Shown here: positions 43,817 through 55,171 of the stretch, piece by piece | Numbering within the stretch: position 1 is the first letter of the stretch | Layout of the letters: each line of letters begins with the position of its first letter | Program-made: the position numbers and the translations under genes | Notes under the pieces: generated by a model | Database searches by the model: none | The model's input: the letters and a program-made list of their open reading frames with translations, nothing else | Told to the model about the DNA's origin: nothing | Origin: Dactylorhiza incarnata | Lineage: Eukaryota > Streptophyta > Magnoliopsida > Asparagales > Orchidaceae | Length of the DNA: 64,000 nucleotides | NCBI GenBank assembly: GCA_033032865.1 | Contig: JAWHQI010000005.1 | Coordinates: 8,146,001-8,210,000, forward strand | Direction of reading: 5' to 3'

Positions 43817-44882
43817 TGTTGAAACCGATTTCTCGGTCTCGAGTGGAGCTCGGGGCCCTCACCGAAATGAGGGGCAGCTAGCCCTTACCGGTCCCTCGGG
43901 AGAGGTAAGGTTGATGACTCGAGCCAAGAACGAAGACCCTAGTCTCAGCGAGGAGGTCCCTCCACTAACCCGGAAGATCGTTGAGCGCTTCCCCTCCCAA
44001 GCCAAAGCTAAGACTCGGGCACCTTGGAGAGCTAGAGAGCTCAAACCAAAGCGACCTAGGAAGAGAAGAGCTCAAAAATAATGAACCGGTCCACTTCCAA
44101 GGTGCCCTTTGAGGTCTATTTATAGATTTTAGTTTTGTGGCCTGTCAATAACCAAATCCCGCTGTCCATTCTCACTATCCGCACACCGGATTGGTCTGCT
44201 AACAGCCAAACTCCGCTGTTCGGAGAGGCTAAACGCAGACCACCGGGGGCCTCTTGGTAGAAATCCCTTCCTGGACTTTTACGGGGCGAGCCAGCCCGCT
44301 TCGCGACCTCCCTCGCGAGTGGAGCTCGCGAGCCTCTGGGTCAGCGAATCCCAGAGGTATTATCGACACATTACATGGCTCGCTCGCCTGCACCACCTCG
44401 GCGAGTCCCAGGATGGCTATCCGCTCTCACTCTAGGCGGGCTCGCCTAGCGAACTCCTTCCTCAACTGGTTGGGCTCGCCAATTGCGACCCGGCCAAGCC
44501 CCAAAGTGGCTATCCGCACCCCAAAATGGCTAACTGCACCCCAAAATGGCTAACTGTACCCCAGGTGGGTCTGCTAACAACCAAGCTCCGCTGCTTGAGA
44601 CCGTTACGATCGGAGCTCTCGCCTGCCTTCTCGCGGATCCTGTCCGCGACCCCTCCTCGCGGGGGTTGCGTTGCGAGAACCCCGCTGAAGGAGCTCTCGC
44701 GAGCTCTCTCGCGAGTGCCGCCAGCGGCATCCCCTTTGGAGGGTTGCCTTGCGAGGACCGCGCCAGCCCATGGTGGTGGTCTGCTGAGGTCTCGTCGGCT
44801 GGGGGTTGATCTTAGCGAGGTCTGGATCTCGCCACTCCCGTCTCGCTTGATTTCTTTATCCGGCGAATATCGGGGTTGTACA
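43817..44882 (-). repeat. gypsy-2 3' LTR
   Basis: On the minus strand it starts TGTACAACCCCGATATTCG and ends ATCGGTTTCAACA. It has a TATA box (TCTATAAATAGACC on the minus strand near 44130) and many GCGAG/CTCGC palindromes (TCTCGCGAG and similar). Confidence 0.95.
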
Positions 44883-44897
44883 CAATCCCCGCTCTTC
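44883..44897 (-). other. gypsy-2 polypurine tract
   Basis: The minus strand reads AAGAGCGGGGATTG directly before the 3' LTR, the same tract as gypsy-1. Confidence 0.85.
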
Positions 44898-44996
44898 GCG
44901 AGGACTAATGTCTTCGCGAAGAATCGTCCAACCCCTGATATTCGACTGCTCCTGGATGACCTGTCATTAATCTTTTGTGGGACCCACCATGCAGGC

Positions 44997-45006
44997 TATA
45001 AATATC
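44997..45006 (+). promoter_or_regulatory. TATA box of antisense gene A
   Basis: CTATAAATAT lies about 74 bp before the ATG at 45071, a normal spacing for a plant promoter with a short leader. The promoter is outside the LTR (which ends at 44882), so gene A seems to have its own transcription start. Confidence 0.6.
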
Positions 45007-45070
45007 ATCACGAACCCCCATGGGTGCGCGTCGCTTCTTTTCCTTCTTTTGCCGTTCTAGCTGCCGGGAG

Positions 45071-46238
45071 ATGCCGATTTCCGAAGAGGCAGAGGCTCGC
45101 CTGAGGGCGATGAGAGCCGGCGGGCTACCTCCCACGACCAGGGTACCCGCCTGGATGAACCGGCAGCCTCCTGCCCAGTCGCCAAAAACCAAGAAGGCGA
45201 AGGCGGTTCGCCTCTCTGGAGACGACTCCGTGACGCTGGACTCCTCCCCGGATGATCGCCGCCCCGCGAAGGTATGAGTTGTTCGAATTCACGTCTATAA
45301 ATTGCTCTTCATTCGTTTTCACCCGCAGGATACCTTGCCGAGCGAGATTTGTGAGGAACGTGCTGAGGGGTCTCGGAAAAGCCCTCAGGTGGACATGAAT
45401 CTCGCAGGAAAAGACATCACTGGTACGATCTGGATCTCGCATGCTGTAATATTTATGTCTAAACATATGATCTCTGTTACTATTTTCTTACAGTCCCGCC
45501 TCTGAAGTCCCCGATCCGCCCGTCGTCGCGACCTCCATCTCCGCTGCCTCCAGATAAAATCGTAGAGAAGCCCGGGTTCCAGCTCCTCACGAGCGAGGAG
45601 ACGGGTGGCCCCGCACCGCCAAAGATTCCCCCGACCAACAGTACAGCTCATCCTGCCGGACTGGGCAAATCCCTCTACCCCCATTATGGAAACGTGTTTC
45701 AGGGCCGTCCTTCGGGTTCTCGCCCCCCTCTAGGTAAGTGTTATGACCTCGCCGACAGTTTACGTGATCTTTCGCTTATTACCTGACCTTTGGAGATCTC
45801 GCAGATTCTGCCGAGAACCCGCACACCGATTCTGAACTGGGCGACGACGAAATGTCCCCCCTTCCTGATCAGGTGGAAGATTTCTTAGGGGATCCGCGAG
45901 ATCCTGAGATGATGAAACGGCGGGCCGCGGAGCTTTTGCGAAAGCACGGGCGAATGTTGATGGATCTCAGCATGCAGGCGAGACGGGACAGGGAAGCTGC
46001 CGAGGATAGACATGCGGTCCTGATGGAGGAATGTGCGAGGCTTCGTCAAGCGAGACACCGTGATCAGGATGAGATCGCCTCGACGCCGGAGGTACACATA
46101 GCGAGGATGAGGGACTACGCCTTTCTCACGGATCGGGAGGGTCGTTTGGCGGAGGAATATTATAACTCTAGGGCTCCGCCGAGGTCAGGGTCGCGGGGTG
46201 GTGGTCGGTGGAAATGGCTCCCCCACGATTCCCGCTAG
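45071..46238 (+). CDS. Antisense gene A of gypsy-2, four exons, unknown function
   Basis: Joining 45071-45271, 45329-45422, 45494-45733 and 45805-46238 gives an unbroken 322-codon frame. All three introns (57, 71 and 71 bp) start GT and end AG, with phases 0, 1 and 1 that fit exactly. I chose ATG 45071 (MPISEEAEARLRAMRAGG) because the upstream ATG at 45020 falls within about 20 bp of the TATA box. The protein is Pro/Ser-rich in the middle (SPLPPDKIVEKPGFQLL) and acidic, then helical and charged near the end (MMKRRAAELLRKHGRMLMDLSMQARRD region, probable coiled coil). I recognise no domain. Additional antisense genes between pol and the 3' LTR are known in Tat elements; their role is unknown. 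Intact splicing suggests selection or youth. Confidence 0.75.
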
Positions 46239-46699
46239 TTGTTATGTCATGGATTTAATTGCAATGGATGTCGCTTGTTGTTAGAATATCTCGCTACTGT
46301 GGGTGACTTGCGTAATTGCCATTTATATATATTGGCTTTATTTCTATTGACTAAGTTGTATCTGTTCTTTATGACTTCTCGCTCGGCTGCTGGCTAGTCT
46401 GCTTTATTTCACATTACATTGCTCGTGCGAACCCTCTATTTTTGCCAAAGATATGTCTTGAAAGTGTTGATTACGCTAACCCTGCAGGTATTTATCCCTC
46501 GCGGACATGACCCGATGTTTTTTGTTGATATGCGTGCTCGCCGGCGCTTGGACTTCTTCCCGCCTTTTTGCTTTTGCTATAAATAAGCGGTGTTTATCGA
46601 GCCAACCACCGCATTTATTCTTGATCCTCTTCTTCTCCTTTTGCAGAGCTCTCGCTATTTCTCGTTCTCGCCTTTTTTCGCTTCTCGCAGGTTCGCAAG
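46239..46699 (+). other. Intergenic region between genes A and B, with the gene B promoter and leader
   Basis: It contains the probable 3' end of gene A. CTATAAATAA at 46577-46586 serves as a TATA box for gene B. Two pyrimidine-rich stretches ending in CAG (46645 and 46690) could be acceptors for a leader intron. CTCGC motifs are frequent. Confidence 0.5.
46577..46586 (+). promoter_or_regulatory. TATA box of antisense gene B
   Basis: CTATAAATAA lies 114 bp before the candidate ATG at 46700. Confidence 0.55.
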
Positions 46700-48649
46700 A
46701 TGGGTGGTGATGCGGAATCGGAGGGACGGTGAAGGATTGCGAAGGCCTTCGCCGAGCACGGATTCTTTAACTGCAACCTAACAGACGAGGAGTATTTCAG
46801 CGCGGTCGCTGATTACGTCACCCCCCCATTCGAGGCGCGCCGCCCCAGCGAGGATGACACGATCAACGATCCGTTGGTCGACGAGTTGGCCATCCCCATC
46901 GCCCACTTTGCGGTTGGTTTGCGCCTTCCCTTGTGGCCGGAGGTTCGCCAGGTAATCCTCGCTCTCGCTTACCTCTTACTCATTTTGACACTCTAGTCTC
47001 GCTCACCGCGTGAATTAATCTCGCTCTCTGTCCTTAGGTGCTCAAGCACTACGGCGTAGTTCCCGGTCAGCTCACACCCAACGCCATGGCGGTGATTACT
47101 GCCTTCGCTTGCTACCTCCGCGAAGAGCGAATAGAGTTCAGCCTTCCCGTCTTCAGGAAGGCGTTCTCCTTCCGCGCCTACAAGGATGGGACCGCGTATT
47201 TCGTGGGTACGGGCCCGAAAGTGGTTGAGACTGTCAACAAGGCCCACTTCTGGGCCCAAAAGTTCGTCATCGTCAGGGGGAACTTCGGCAACGTTCCCTT
47301 TTCGCCGGTCCAACATGGCGAGACCACCTATCGGCCCACCGCCCTGGGCGGGCATGAAGCCCTCCTCCATCAATTCCTAAACAAGAAGAACTTCGAAGTC
47401 GCCTACCTCCGCCAAAACCTGGACACGTTGCTCCCGGTTCTCGCCGGAGAAGGTATGGATTTTTGCCTAATATGTCCGCCTCAATTCGCAAGTTTGTCAT
47501 ATTAATGCACCTGTTTATAGGCGAGCGAGATCTCACCCTCCGTCCCCCTTACGCGAGCAACCGGAAACCTGATGCTCTCATGTCCCTCGCTACCATGGGG
47601 GCCGAAGCTTGCCGAGGCGAAGCCACCCCGGCCGAGCACCCCTCTCGCAAGAGGCAGGGAGCTTCCGGTGGTCACGGCGCGCCCCCAAAGTCTCCGCCAA
47701 AAAAGAGGAGTAAGAAAAGCGCAGCCTCGCTTGCTGCACCGAAAGGTAAGGAGCCTCGCGAGGCTGCCTTTGATGAGTTTGACCTTACTGGTCTCTCGGT
47801 GGGCGAGGACGAAGAGCCTGGCCAGGAGCCGACCAGGACCTCGGTCCTCCCTATCCCGGTGAATCATTACAATTTCGGGCTCGGCCAGAGGCGTCGAGAC
47901 GAGACTGGCGAGCCCCTTGTGACTTGGAAACCAGAGACCAACCGGGTGGACATTTCTTCTATCCTCCCCTCCTGGGTGGAGAAGGAGACCGTCAGTGGCC
48001 ACGCCTTCGATTTCTCATTCGCTCTCTACGGTCGCGAAGACGCGGGGTCCTACAAGGATGAGACTGCGAGGACTCTCGCCTATGAGAGCGCGAGGTCCCA
48101 ACTGCGCTCTGCTGAGCTCGCCCACATGACGGGGAGGCGCTGTCTACAGCTTGAGCTTCAGAACGTGGAGCTCGCGAGGGCCTACCAGGGAATCCTTGCC
48201 GAGAACACGCAGCTGAAGGAGAAGCTCCTCGCCGCGGAGGGTGGGGTGGTGAGTTATCTATACCTCCAATTTCCTTTTTCTCTTAGCCCCTTCATCTCTC
48301 TAACCGGACCTGCTAGCAGGATGTCGAGGACGCCGGGAGGGCCAACGCTCGCATCAAGGATCTGGAGAGCGAGGTGACCGGGTTGAAGGCTTTGAACAGC
48401 GACCTTACCCGTGCCGTTGTCCCCCCCTCGCCTCGTCGTGTAAAGGAAGACCGGCGAGCGCGAGACGAAGAAATCCGCGTGGGGTCGATAGAGTCGGCTC
48501 GCTACATTTTCTCGGTGGCGAAGGCGATTGGCCTCTTGGCGGACGACGCAGCTGACATGACCCTGGAAGACATCGTTCCAGAGCTCTTCCTCCCCCTCCC
48601 GCCAGTGAAGGACAGCGATGATGAAGAAGGATCCGCAGGCGATTCCTGA
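46700..48649 (+). pseudogene. Antisense gene B of gypsy-2 (PF04195-like), four exons with one early stop
   Basis: Joining 46700-46951, 47038-47452, 47521-48248 and 48320-48649 gives 574 codons with GT...AG introns in matching phases (0, 1, 0). The only break is a TGA at 46730-46732, codon 11. If translation starts elsewhere or another leader exon is used, the gene may be intact. The N-terminal domain (LPLWPEVRQ, HYGVVPGQL, AFACYLREERIEFSLPVFRKAF, NKAHFWAQKFVIVRGNFGNVPF) matches the gypsy-1 antisense protein. I associate it with PF04195, 'putative gypsy type transposon'. A Lys/Pro-rich linker (PPKSPPKKRSKKS), a conserved block (FSFALYGREDAGSYKDE), a coiled-coil-like segment and an acidic tail (SDDEEGSAGDS) follow. 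Its function is unknown; nuclear or chromatin binding is only a guess from the basic and acidic segments. Confidence 0.72.
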
Positions 48650-49150
48650 GGCTCGCCGACTTTCTCATTTTGTGTTGTAATTTTTGATTGGCGAGGTTGC
48701 CAAGAAGTTGTAACCAAACTCTAAAGTGTTGAATATAAATTTTTGCTTTGCTCATCGTCTCGCCCCCTCTCTTTTTTTTTTGTATTGTTATTTTTATGTG
48801 TTGAATGTCCCGCTATTGTTTATCTCATCCTTCGCTTTCGCGGAGGTCATTCTCGCGCCGCACGCTATTGGGTAGGTGCGCTCCGGACGCTCCGGCTGCT
48901 TGGATCTCTCGCCGTTTGCCTTAGGCTTGTTGCGCTTTTGGGTATCTGTCTCGTAGGGTATTTTTTCTCTTGGCGAGAACTCGCCTCTTACCTAGTGCAG
49001 GCGACCTTTCTGCCGAGGACTAGATGTTTGGGATCGTATGAGATTGATCCTCGCTACTTGCGTAGTATTATACGCGACCTTTCTTGGCCGAGCGAGCATG
49101 TCCGACGAGCGAGACGGTTTGCCGACAAAAGACGTCAGCCTACCATTTCT
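48650..49150. other. Spacer after gene B
   Basis: It probably holds the gene B polyadenylation region (AT-rich, AATATAAAT near 48730). No coding region is supported. Confidence 0.45.
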
Positions 49151-49154
49151 CCCG

Positions 49155-49440
49155 AAACCGCCCGGAACCCCCCGTCTAGATGAGAGCCCGGGAGCGGGAT
49201 CGATCTGGGGCATTCCAGCTCCAAAGTATCCAACCTTGCCAGCCTCTCCAGAGATCAACCAGAACCCCCCGTCTGGGTGAAAGCCCGGGAGCGGAATCGA
49301 TCTGGGGCATTCCAGCACCAACATATCCAACCTTGCCAGCCTCTCCAGAGATCAACCAGAACCCCCCGTCTAGATGAGAGCCCGGGAGCGGAATCGATCT
49401 GGGGCATTCCAGCACCAACATATCCAATCTTGGCACAGCA
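49155..49440. repeat. 97-bp tandem repeat between convergent gypsy-2 genes
   Basis: Three units of about 97 bp (marker GAGATCAACCAGAACCCCCC at 49251 and 49348) lie between the end of gene B on the plus strand and the end of pol on the minus strand. Short open frames on both strands are repeat-derived. Confidence 0.9.
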
Positions 49441-49498
49441 GCAGTCAGAAACACAACGAACGAAAGTAAGATAATGATTGAATGACATAATAAAGTTT

Positions 49499-52400
49499 TT
49501 AAGGGTAGAATCGTTTCAAATCATCCCCACTTCGAGCTCGGTCAAGGGACATCCCTTCCACATCCTGGAGGTGATACCCCCCCGACTTGAGCACCTCGCT
49601 TATAATATACGGGCCTTCCCAGTTTGGGTTAAGCTTACCCACTGCGGCCCCTCTTCCGGCCGCATCGACCTTTTTCAGGACTAGGTCCCCTTTCTGGAAG
49701 TGCTTGATCCGGACATGTTTGTCAAAATATCGGGCCATCCGCCGCTTGACCTCTTCCTGCCTGATGGTGGCCAAGTCCCGGAGTTCCTCCACCAGGTCCA
49801 AGGACAGCCTCTGTTCTGCATTATTACCCTCTAGCCACTCTTCATCCCCTTCGCTCGCAGCGGTCACCCGGGGGGGTCTTTACCTCGAACTCTATGGGGA
49901 GAACGGCCTCGGACCCGTGGGAGAGCTTGAATGGAGTCTCCCCGGTGGCGGTGTTCGGAGTAGTCCTCATGGCCCAGAGGACGGAGGGTAGTTGTTCCAC
50001 CCAACTTCCTCGTAGGTTTTCCACTTTCTTTTTTAGCAGGTTGACGATTATCTTGTTTGCCGCCTCCACTTGCCCATTGCTCCTCGGGTGGTGGACTGAG
50101 GCAAACCTGAGGTCAATGCCGAGCTGAGTGCAAAAGCCGACGAACTCTTCACTCGCAAACTGTGGCCCATTGTCCGTCACTATGGCTAGAGGGAGTCCAT
50201 GTCTGCAGATTATTTCCCCCCACACAAAATTTCTTACCACCTGAGAGGTTACCTTGGCTAGCGCCTTCACCTCTACCCACTTGGAGAAGTAATCGATCAT
50301 GACTAGCAGGAACTTCCTCTGACCGCTGGCTTGGGGAAAGGGGCCGACCAGGTCTAACCCCCATATGGCGAAGGGCCAGGGGGCCGTGATGGTCCGGAGC
50401 CTCTGAGCGGGGAGGAGTTGGAGCGGAGCATAGAGTTGGCACTTCTGACACTTTCTTGTGAACTCTGCTGCATCCTTGCTGAGAGTGGGCCAGAAGTAGC
50501 CTTGTCTCAACACCCTCCCTTCCAGGGTCCGACTCCCGGAGTGACTGCCGCACTCCCCGGAGTGGATTTCTTCCAGCACCCTCGGGACCTCCTTCTCGGA
50601 GACACAACGAGCCAGGAGTCCCGAGAGAGTCTTTCTATATAGGCCCCCTGCATGCAAAGAGTAATAGGCGGACTTATACCTGAAGCGCCTCTTGTCCACA
50701 TCCTCTCCAGGGAACTGTCCGGAGGATAGGAAGGTGATGAGTGGATCCATCCACGAGGCCTGCTGATCCACTTCCATCGACTCTCCCTCCTCGATGGAGG
50801 GCCGGAAGAGTTCCGAAGTCGTTCCCCCCGCTCGAGGACCGAACTTGGCTAGGAGGTCCGCCTGGGTGCTCTCCTCCCTCGGCACATGTTTGATTGAGAA
50901 GGTGCGGAACTGCCCGATGACTCCCTTAACCTTCTCCAGGTACAGTAGGAGGGTTGGATCCTTTGCTTCAAACTCGCCTTTGATCTGGCATGCCACCACC
51001 ATGGAGTCTGTGGAGACCTCCACGTCCTGCACACCCAGTTCCCGGGCCAGCCGAAGGCCCGCTATCACTGCTTCGTACTCCGCCTGGTTGTTGGTAATTG
51101 GAAAATGGATGTTCAAGGCTTGCTCAATCCGAGTCCCCTGAGGACTCACCAGGACTATTCCCCCCCCGAAGGAGTGTTTTCCCGACGCTCCGTCCACCAA
51201 CATCTTCCATGCTTCCGGGGAAGGTGGCTCGTGCTCCTCCACTTCGGCCGCGTAGTCGGCCATGAAGTCTGCCACTGCTTGAGCCCTGACGGATGTCCTG
51301 GGTACGAAGGTGATATTGAACTCGCTTAATTCCACGGACCACTTTGCCAACCTTCCTGAGTGTTCCACCCCTTCCATGATTTTGCGGAGCGGATGGTCGG
51401 TCACCACTTTAATTGAATGGGCTTGAAAGTAAGGCCGGAGCCTCCGGGCCGATACCACCAAGGCGAAGGCTAACTTTTCTAGGATTTGGTATCGGAGTTC
51501 CGCCTTCTTCAGCACTCGACTAACATAGTAGATCGGGAACTGTTTCTTCCCCTCCTCTCGGATTAGCACGGAACTTACTGCCTCGGATCCTACCCCTAGG
51601 TATAGAGATAGGTCCTCTCCCGGTCTCGGTCCCTGGAGTAGAGGGGTTTTAGTGAGCTGTTCTTTCAGGGCTTGGAAGGCCCTCTCGCACTCCGGGGTCC
51701 ATTCGAACTTCTTGTTTCCCCGCAGTACTTTGAAAAAAGGTGCACATTTCTCTCCCGCCTTGGAGAGGAATCTACTGAGCCCAGCCAATTTCCCTGTGAG
51801 GCTCTGGACCTCCTTCGGGTTCTTCGGCGACTCTAACTCCATTACCGCTTTAACTTTGTCCGGGTTGGGCTCCACTCCCGTGGGGGTGAGCAAATGGCCC
51901 AGGAACTTCCCTCGGCTTGCCCCGAAGACACACTTCAAGGGATTGAGCTTCATCTTGTACCGCCGCAGGGTCCCGAATGTCTCTTCGAGGTCTCGGAGGT
52001 GGGTCCCGAGGTCTCGGCTCTTAACCATGAGGTCGTCGACATAGACCTCTAAATTTCTTCCTTTCTGTACGCGGAAGACCCTATCCATCATCCTTTGGTA
52101 TGTTGCCCCGGCGTTCTTGAGCCCGAAGGGCATCATCTTATAGCAATAACATCCATCCCCCGTGATGAAGGAAACGTCCTTAATGTCCGGGGGATGCATG
52201 CGGATTTGATGGTAACCTGAAAAAGCATCTAAGAAGGACATTACAGTAAAACCGACGGCTGAGTCAACCAGCGCGTCGATTCTAGGCAAGGGGTAGCAAT
52301 CTTTCGGGCATGCTTTATTAAGAAGTGAAAAATCGATACACATACGCCACTTACCTCCGCCCTTCTTTACCATAACGACGTTGGAGACCCAGCCTGGATA

Positions 52401-55115
52401 CTGGATCTCCGATATAAATCCGGCCTGCAGGAGTTTGCCCACCTCCTCGCGGATGGGCCCTTCTAGCTTGTCTGCGACGGCTCTCCTCTTCTGGCGGATG
52501 GGACGGGCACCGGGGTCGAGGTTGAGGCGATGGCACGCCACATCTGCATCGATCCCGGGCATTTCGGCGGCGCTCCAAGCGAAGACGTCCACGTTCTGTT
52601 GCACGCAGGCTAGAATCTCCGCCTGATCTCCTGGGCTGAGTCCTCCGCTGACCCGGACTTTTTCCACCACCCCCAGCCGGGTGACGACCTCGAGCTCCAC
52701 GACCTCGTCCACGGCCTCCAACCGGGACTGCTCCCCCCAAGCCTTCTCTTCCCCGGCACAAGTGGGAGCTTGAGTCTCTTCCTCGGCCTCCTTCCCTATC
52801 ATCATCAGCCCTTCCGCCCTTTCCTCCTGGGCCTTCTCCTCTTCTTCCTTTCTCTCCGCCCGGGGTATCTCAGCCACCCCTTCCTGGGCATGAACTTCTC
52901 CTCCCTTCTTCTCTCCAGCCACCTCCAGACCTCCGACTTCGGCTACCTCTTCCATCACCTTGTCCCACTCCTCGGCCTCTCCCATCCAGGAGATGGTGTT
53001 GACAGCCGTCACGTAGCACTGTCTTGCCACCTTGGGATCCCCCCTGACCCGCACCTGGACCCCTCCGTCGTTGAACTTGAGGCACTGATGGAAAGTGGAA
53101 GGGACGCAACGGAATGCGCTGATGAGTGGCCGTCCGAAGATGGCGCTGTAACTGCTCGGGGCGTCCACTATGACGAAGCGACAGTTCCGAGACTGCCCAC
53201 CCAGGGTCACATGGAGCCCCACCCCTCCTTCTACTTCCTTCCTCTCCCCCGAAAATCCGAACAGAGGGCCATCCGAGGCCAACACCCTTCTGGGCTCCAC
53301 CTCCATTTTGCCGAATGCTTTCTTGAAGATGACATTGACCGAACTCCCATTGTCCACTAGGATTCGGGAGACGGTGAAGTTCTCGATCGCCGTCTGGATG
53401 ACCAGCGCGTCGCAGAACGGGTCTTCGTAGCTCGGCATGTCCTTTTGGGTGAAAATAATTTTTTCGGTCGGGGGTGGAGCGGTGGATGTTGACGCTACGC
53501 TCCGGCGGTAGATGGTATGGAGGCTAGCCTTGCGGGTTGCCTCCACCCCTACCCCCCCATGGATCACTCCGATCCCTCCTCTATTCCCCAGATCTGCTCT
53601 ATCCTCACATCTTTCCTCCTCCTCCTCCCGAGGTTCCACCTCCACGATTCTTAATGGCTGCTGCGGTGGCGGCGCGGGTGCTCGACCCCTCTTCACCTCC
53701 AGGAACTCCGGACAGGTGTCCGTGGAGTGGCCTTCCACATCGTGGAAGATGCAGTAGGGCACCGCCGTTTCCCTGGCCTCGGCCTCCGCCACCCTATTTC
53801 TCCTTCTCCTAGCGGCCGCCGTTTCCGCTTCTCCTCCCCTCCCTCTTCCTCTCCCCCGGCCAATCGCCATGGCCTGTTGAGGTGGGGGAGGTAGCTGCAC
53901 CGGGCCTTGCCTCCACCCCAACTGGGGGGGCCTCCACTGACCCTCGAAACGGTTACCCCTTCCTGGGCCGTAACCCCTTCCCTGCCCCTGCATTCCTCCA
54001 CCTTGCGGCCTCCATCCCCCTTCCGGGGCCCGGGGCTCTTCCCTTCTTCTGACCTCTTGCTGCCTCAACTCCGGCTCACTGAGCTTTGCAAGCCTCTTGG
54101 TGAGCTCGGGGTTAGCTTCTTCGCTCGCTACTTCCTCCGCCACCCTCTCCATCAACTCCTCATAGGAGACGGGGGCCTTCCTCTTCAACGCCATCTTGAA
54201 GAAACTTTCCTTCAACCCGACCGTGAAAGCGAGTTGAAGTGCAAACCCAGGCACCTCCTGAGTGAGCTGCACTTCCTCTTGGAACCGATCCGCATACTGA
54301 GCCAACGTCTCCCGGGACTCCTGCTTCACCGCGAAAAGAGAGTCAGCGTCCTTCTTCCTCCTCTTTGAAGTCGAAAACCTTAACAGAAAACTTCGGCGCA
54401 GGTCCTCGAACGCGTAGATAGAGCCTGCCGGAAGCGAATGAAACCAGTCCCTGGCCTTCTCCTTGAGAGTGACGGCGAAGAGCCGACACTTGAAGGCATC
54501 GGACATCGGCCTAATGGAGACCGAGTCCTCGAAAGACTGCAGATGCTGAACTGGGTCATCTCTGCCATTGTAGTACACTCTATCCCATTCTCCGAATCCC
54601 GCCGGAACGGGCGCAGACAACACTAACTCGCAGAAGGGGCTTCCCCCTCCTACCATCTTCTCTCGCTCGGCTCGCGGACCCAGCTCGCTCGCCAAGCTCG
54701 GGATCGCACTCGCGAGGGCGACGCTCGCCTGAACCACCCCGGCTGTCGTCGCGTTTTCCTGGCGTGCGTTCGCCTGTGTCGTGCTCGCTGGGGCAGAGCT
54801 CGCCGGCACCGAATTCGCCGGCGCGGAGCTTGCTAACACCGGGCTCGTCGGACTGGCGAACAACACTCGCCCTTCCCTGTCATGTCCTGGTTCAATGGCA
54901 ACTTCTTTTCCAGCCCTTCCTCCTGGTGCCTTCTCGCCGACTGTTGTTGGGGGAGTGGTCGCCTGAGGTGCCGGGGTCGCGAATTCGCTCCGCAGAGCCG
55001 TGACCGTGAACCCCAAAGTGTCGACCACCTCCTTCCTGAAGTCCGCGAACATCCTAGCCATGGCCTCCTGAGGAGTCTCGCCGAACTCCTCGCCCTGCTC
55101 TTCATCTCCAGCCAT
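49499..55115 (-). CDS. gypsy-2 Gag-protease-RT-RNase H-integrase polyprotein (one frameshift near the end)
   Basis: The minus-strand ATG at 55115 (MAGDEEQGEE) opens 1,757 uninterrupted codons to 49842. A second frame carries the last 122 codons to 49499; the change falls at a run of seven Gs (about 49868-49874). By residue: Gag core (SPFCELVLSAPVPAGF ... ARDWFHSLP) 170-330, zinc motif YCIFHDVEGHSTDTC about 452, protease ILVDNGSSVN about 586, RT EVYVDDLMVKS about 1024, RNase H MLVDGASGKHSFGGG about 1305, integrase zinc site (HSGSRTL ... CQKCQ) about 1518, then Asp in LDLVGPF, Asp in VTDNGPQF and Glu in SNGQVEAANK. All catalytic residues are visible. The last part holds KHFQKGDLVLKK and a WEGPYII integrase tail. 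It could be active if the G-run is an assembly error or is tolerated. Confidence 0.95.
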
Positions 55116-55149
55116 AACTCTTCTCTGGGACTTTCTTGAACCAGCCGCG

Positions 55150-55171
55150 CTCCACGCTCACCGCACCAAAA
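55150..55171 (-). other. gypsy-2 primer binding site
   Basis: On the minus strand TTTTGGTGCGGTGAGCGTGG follows the 5' LTR. It shares TTGGTGCGGTGAGCGTGG-type sequence with gypsy-1, so both would use the same tRNA. Confidence 0.75.
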
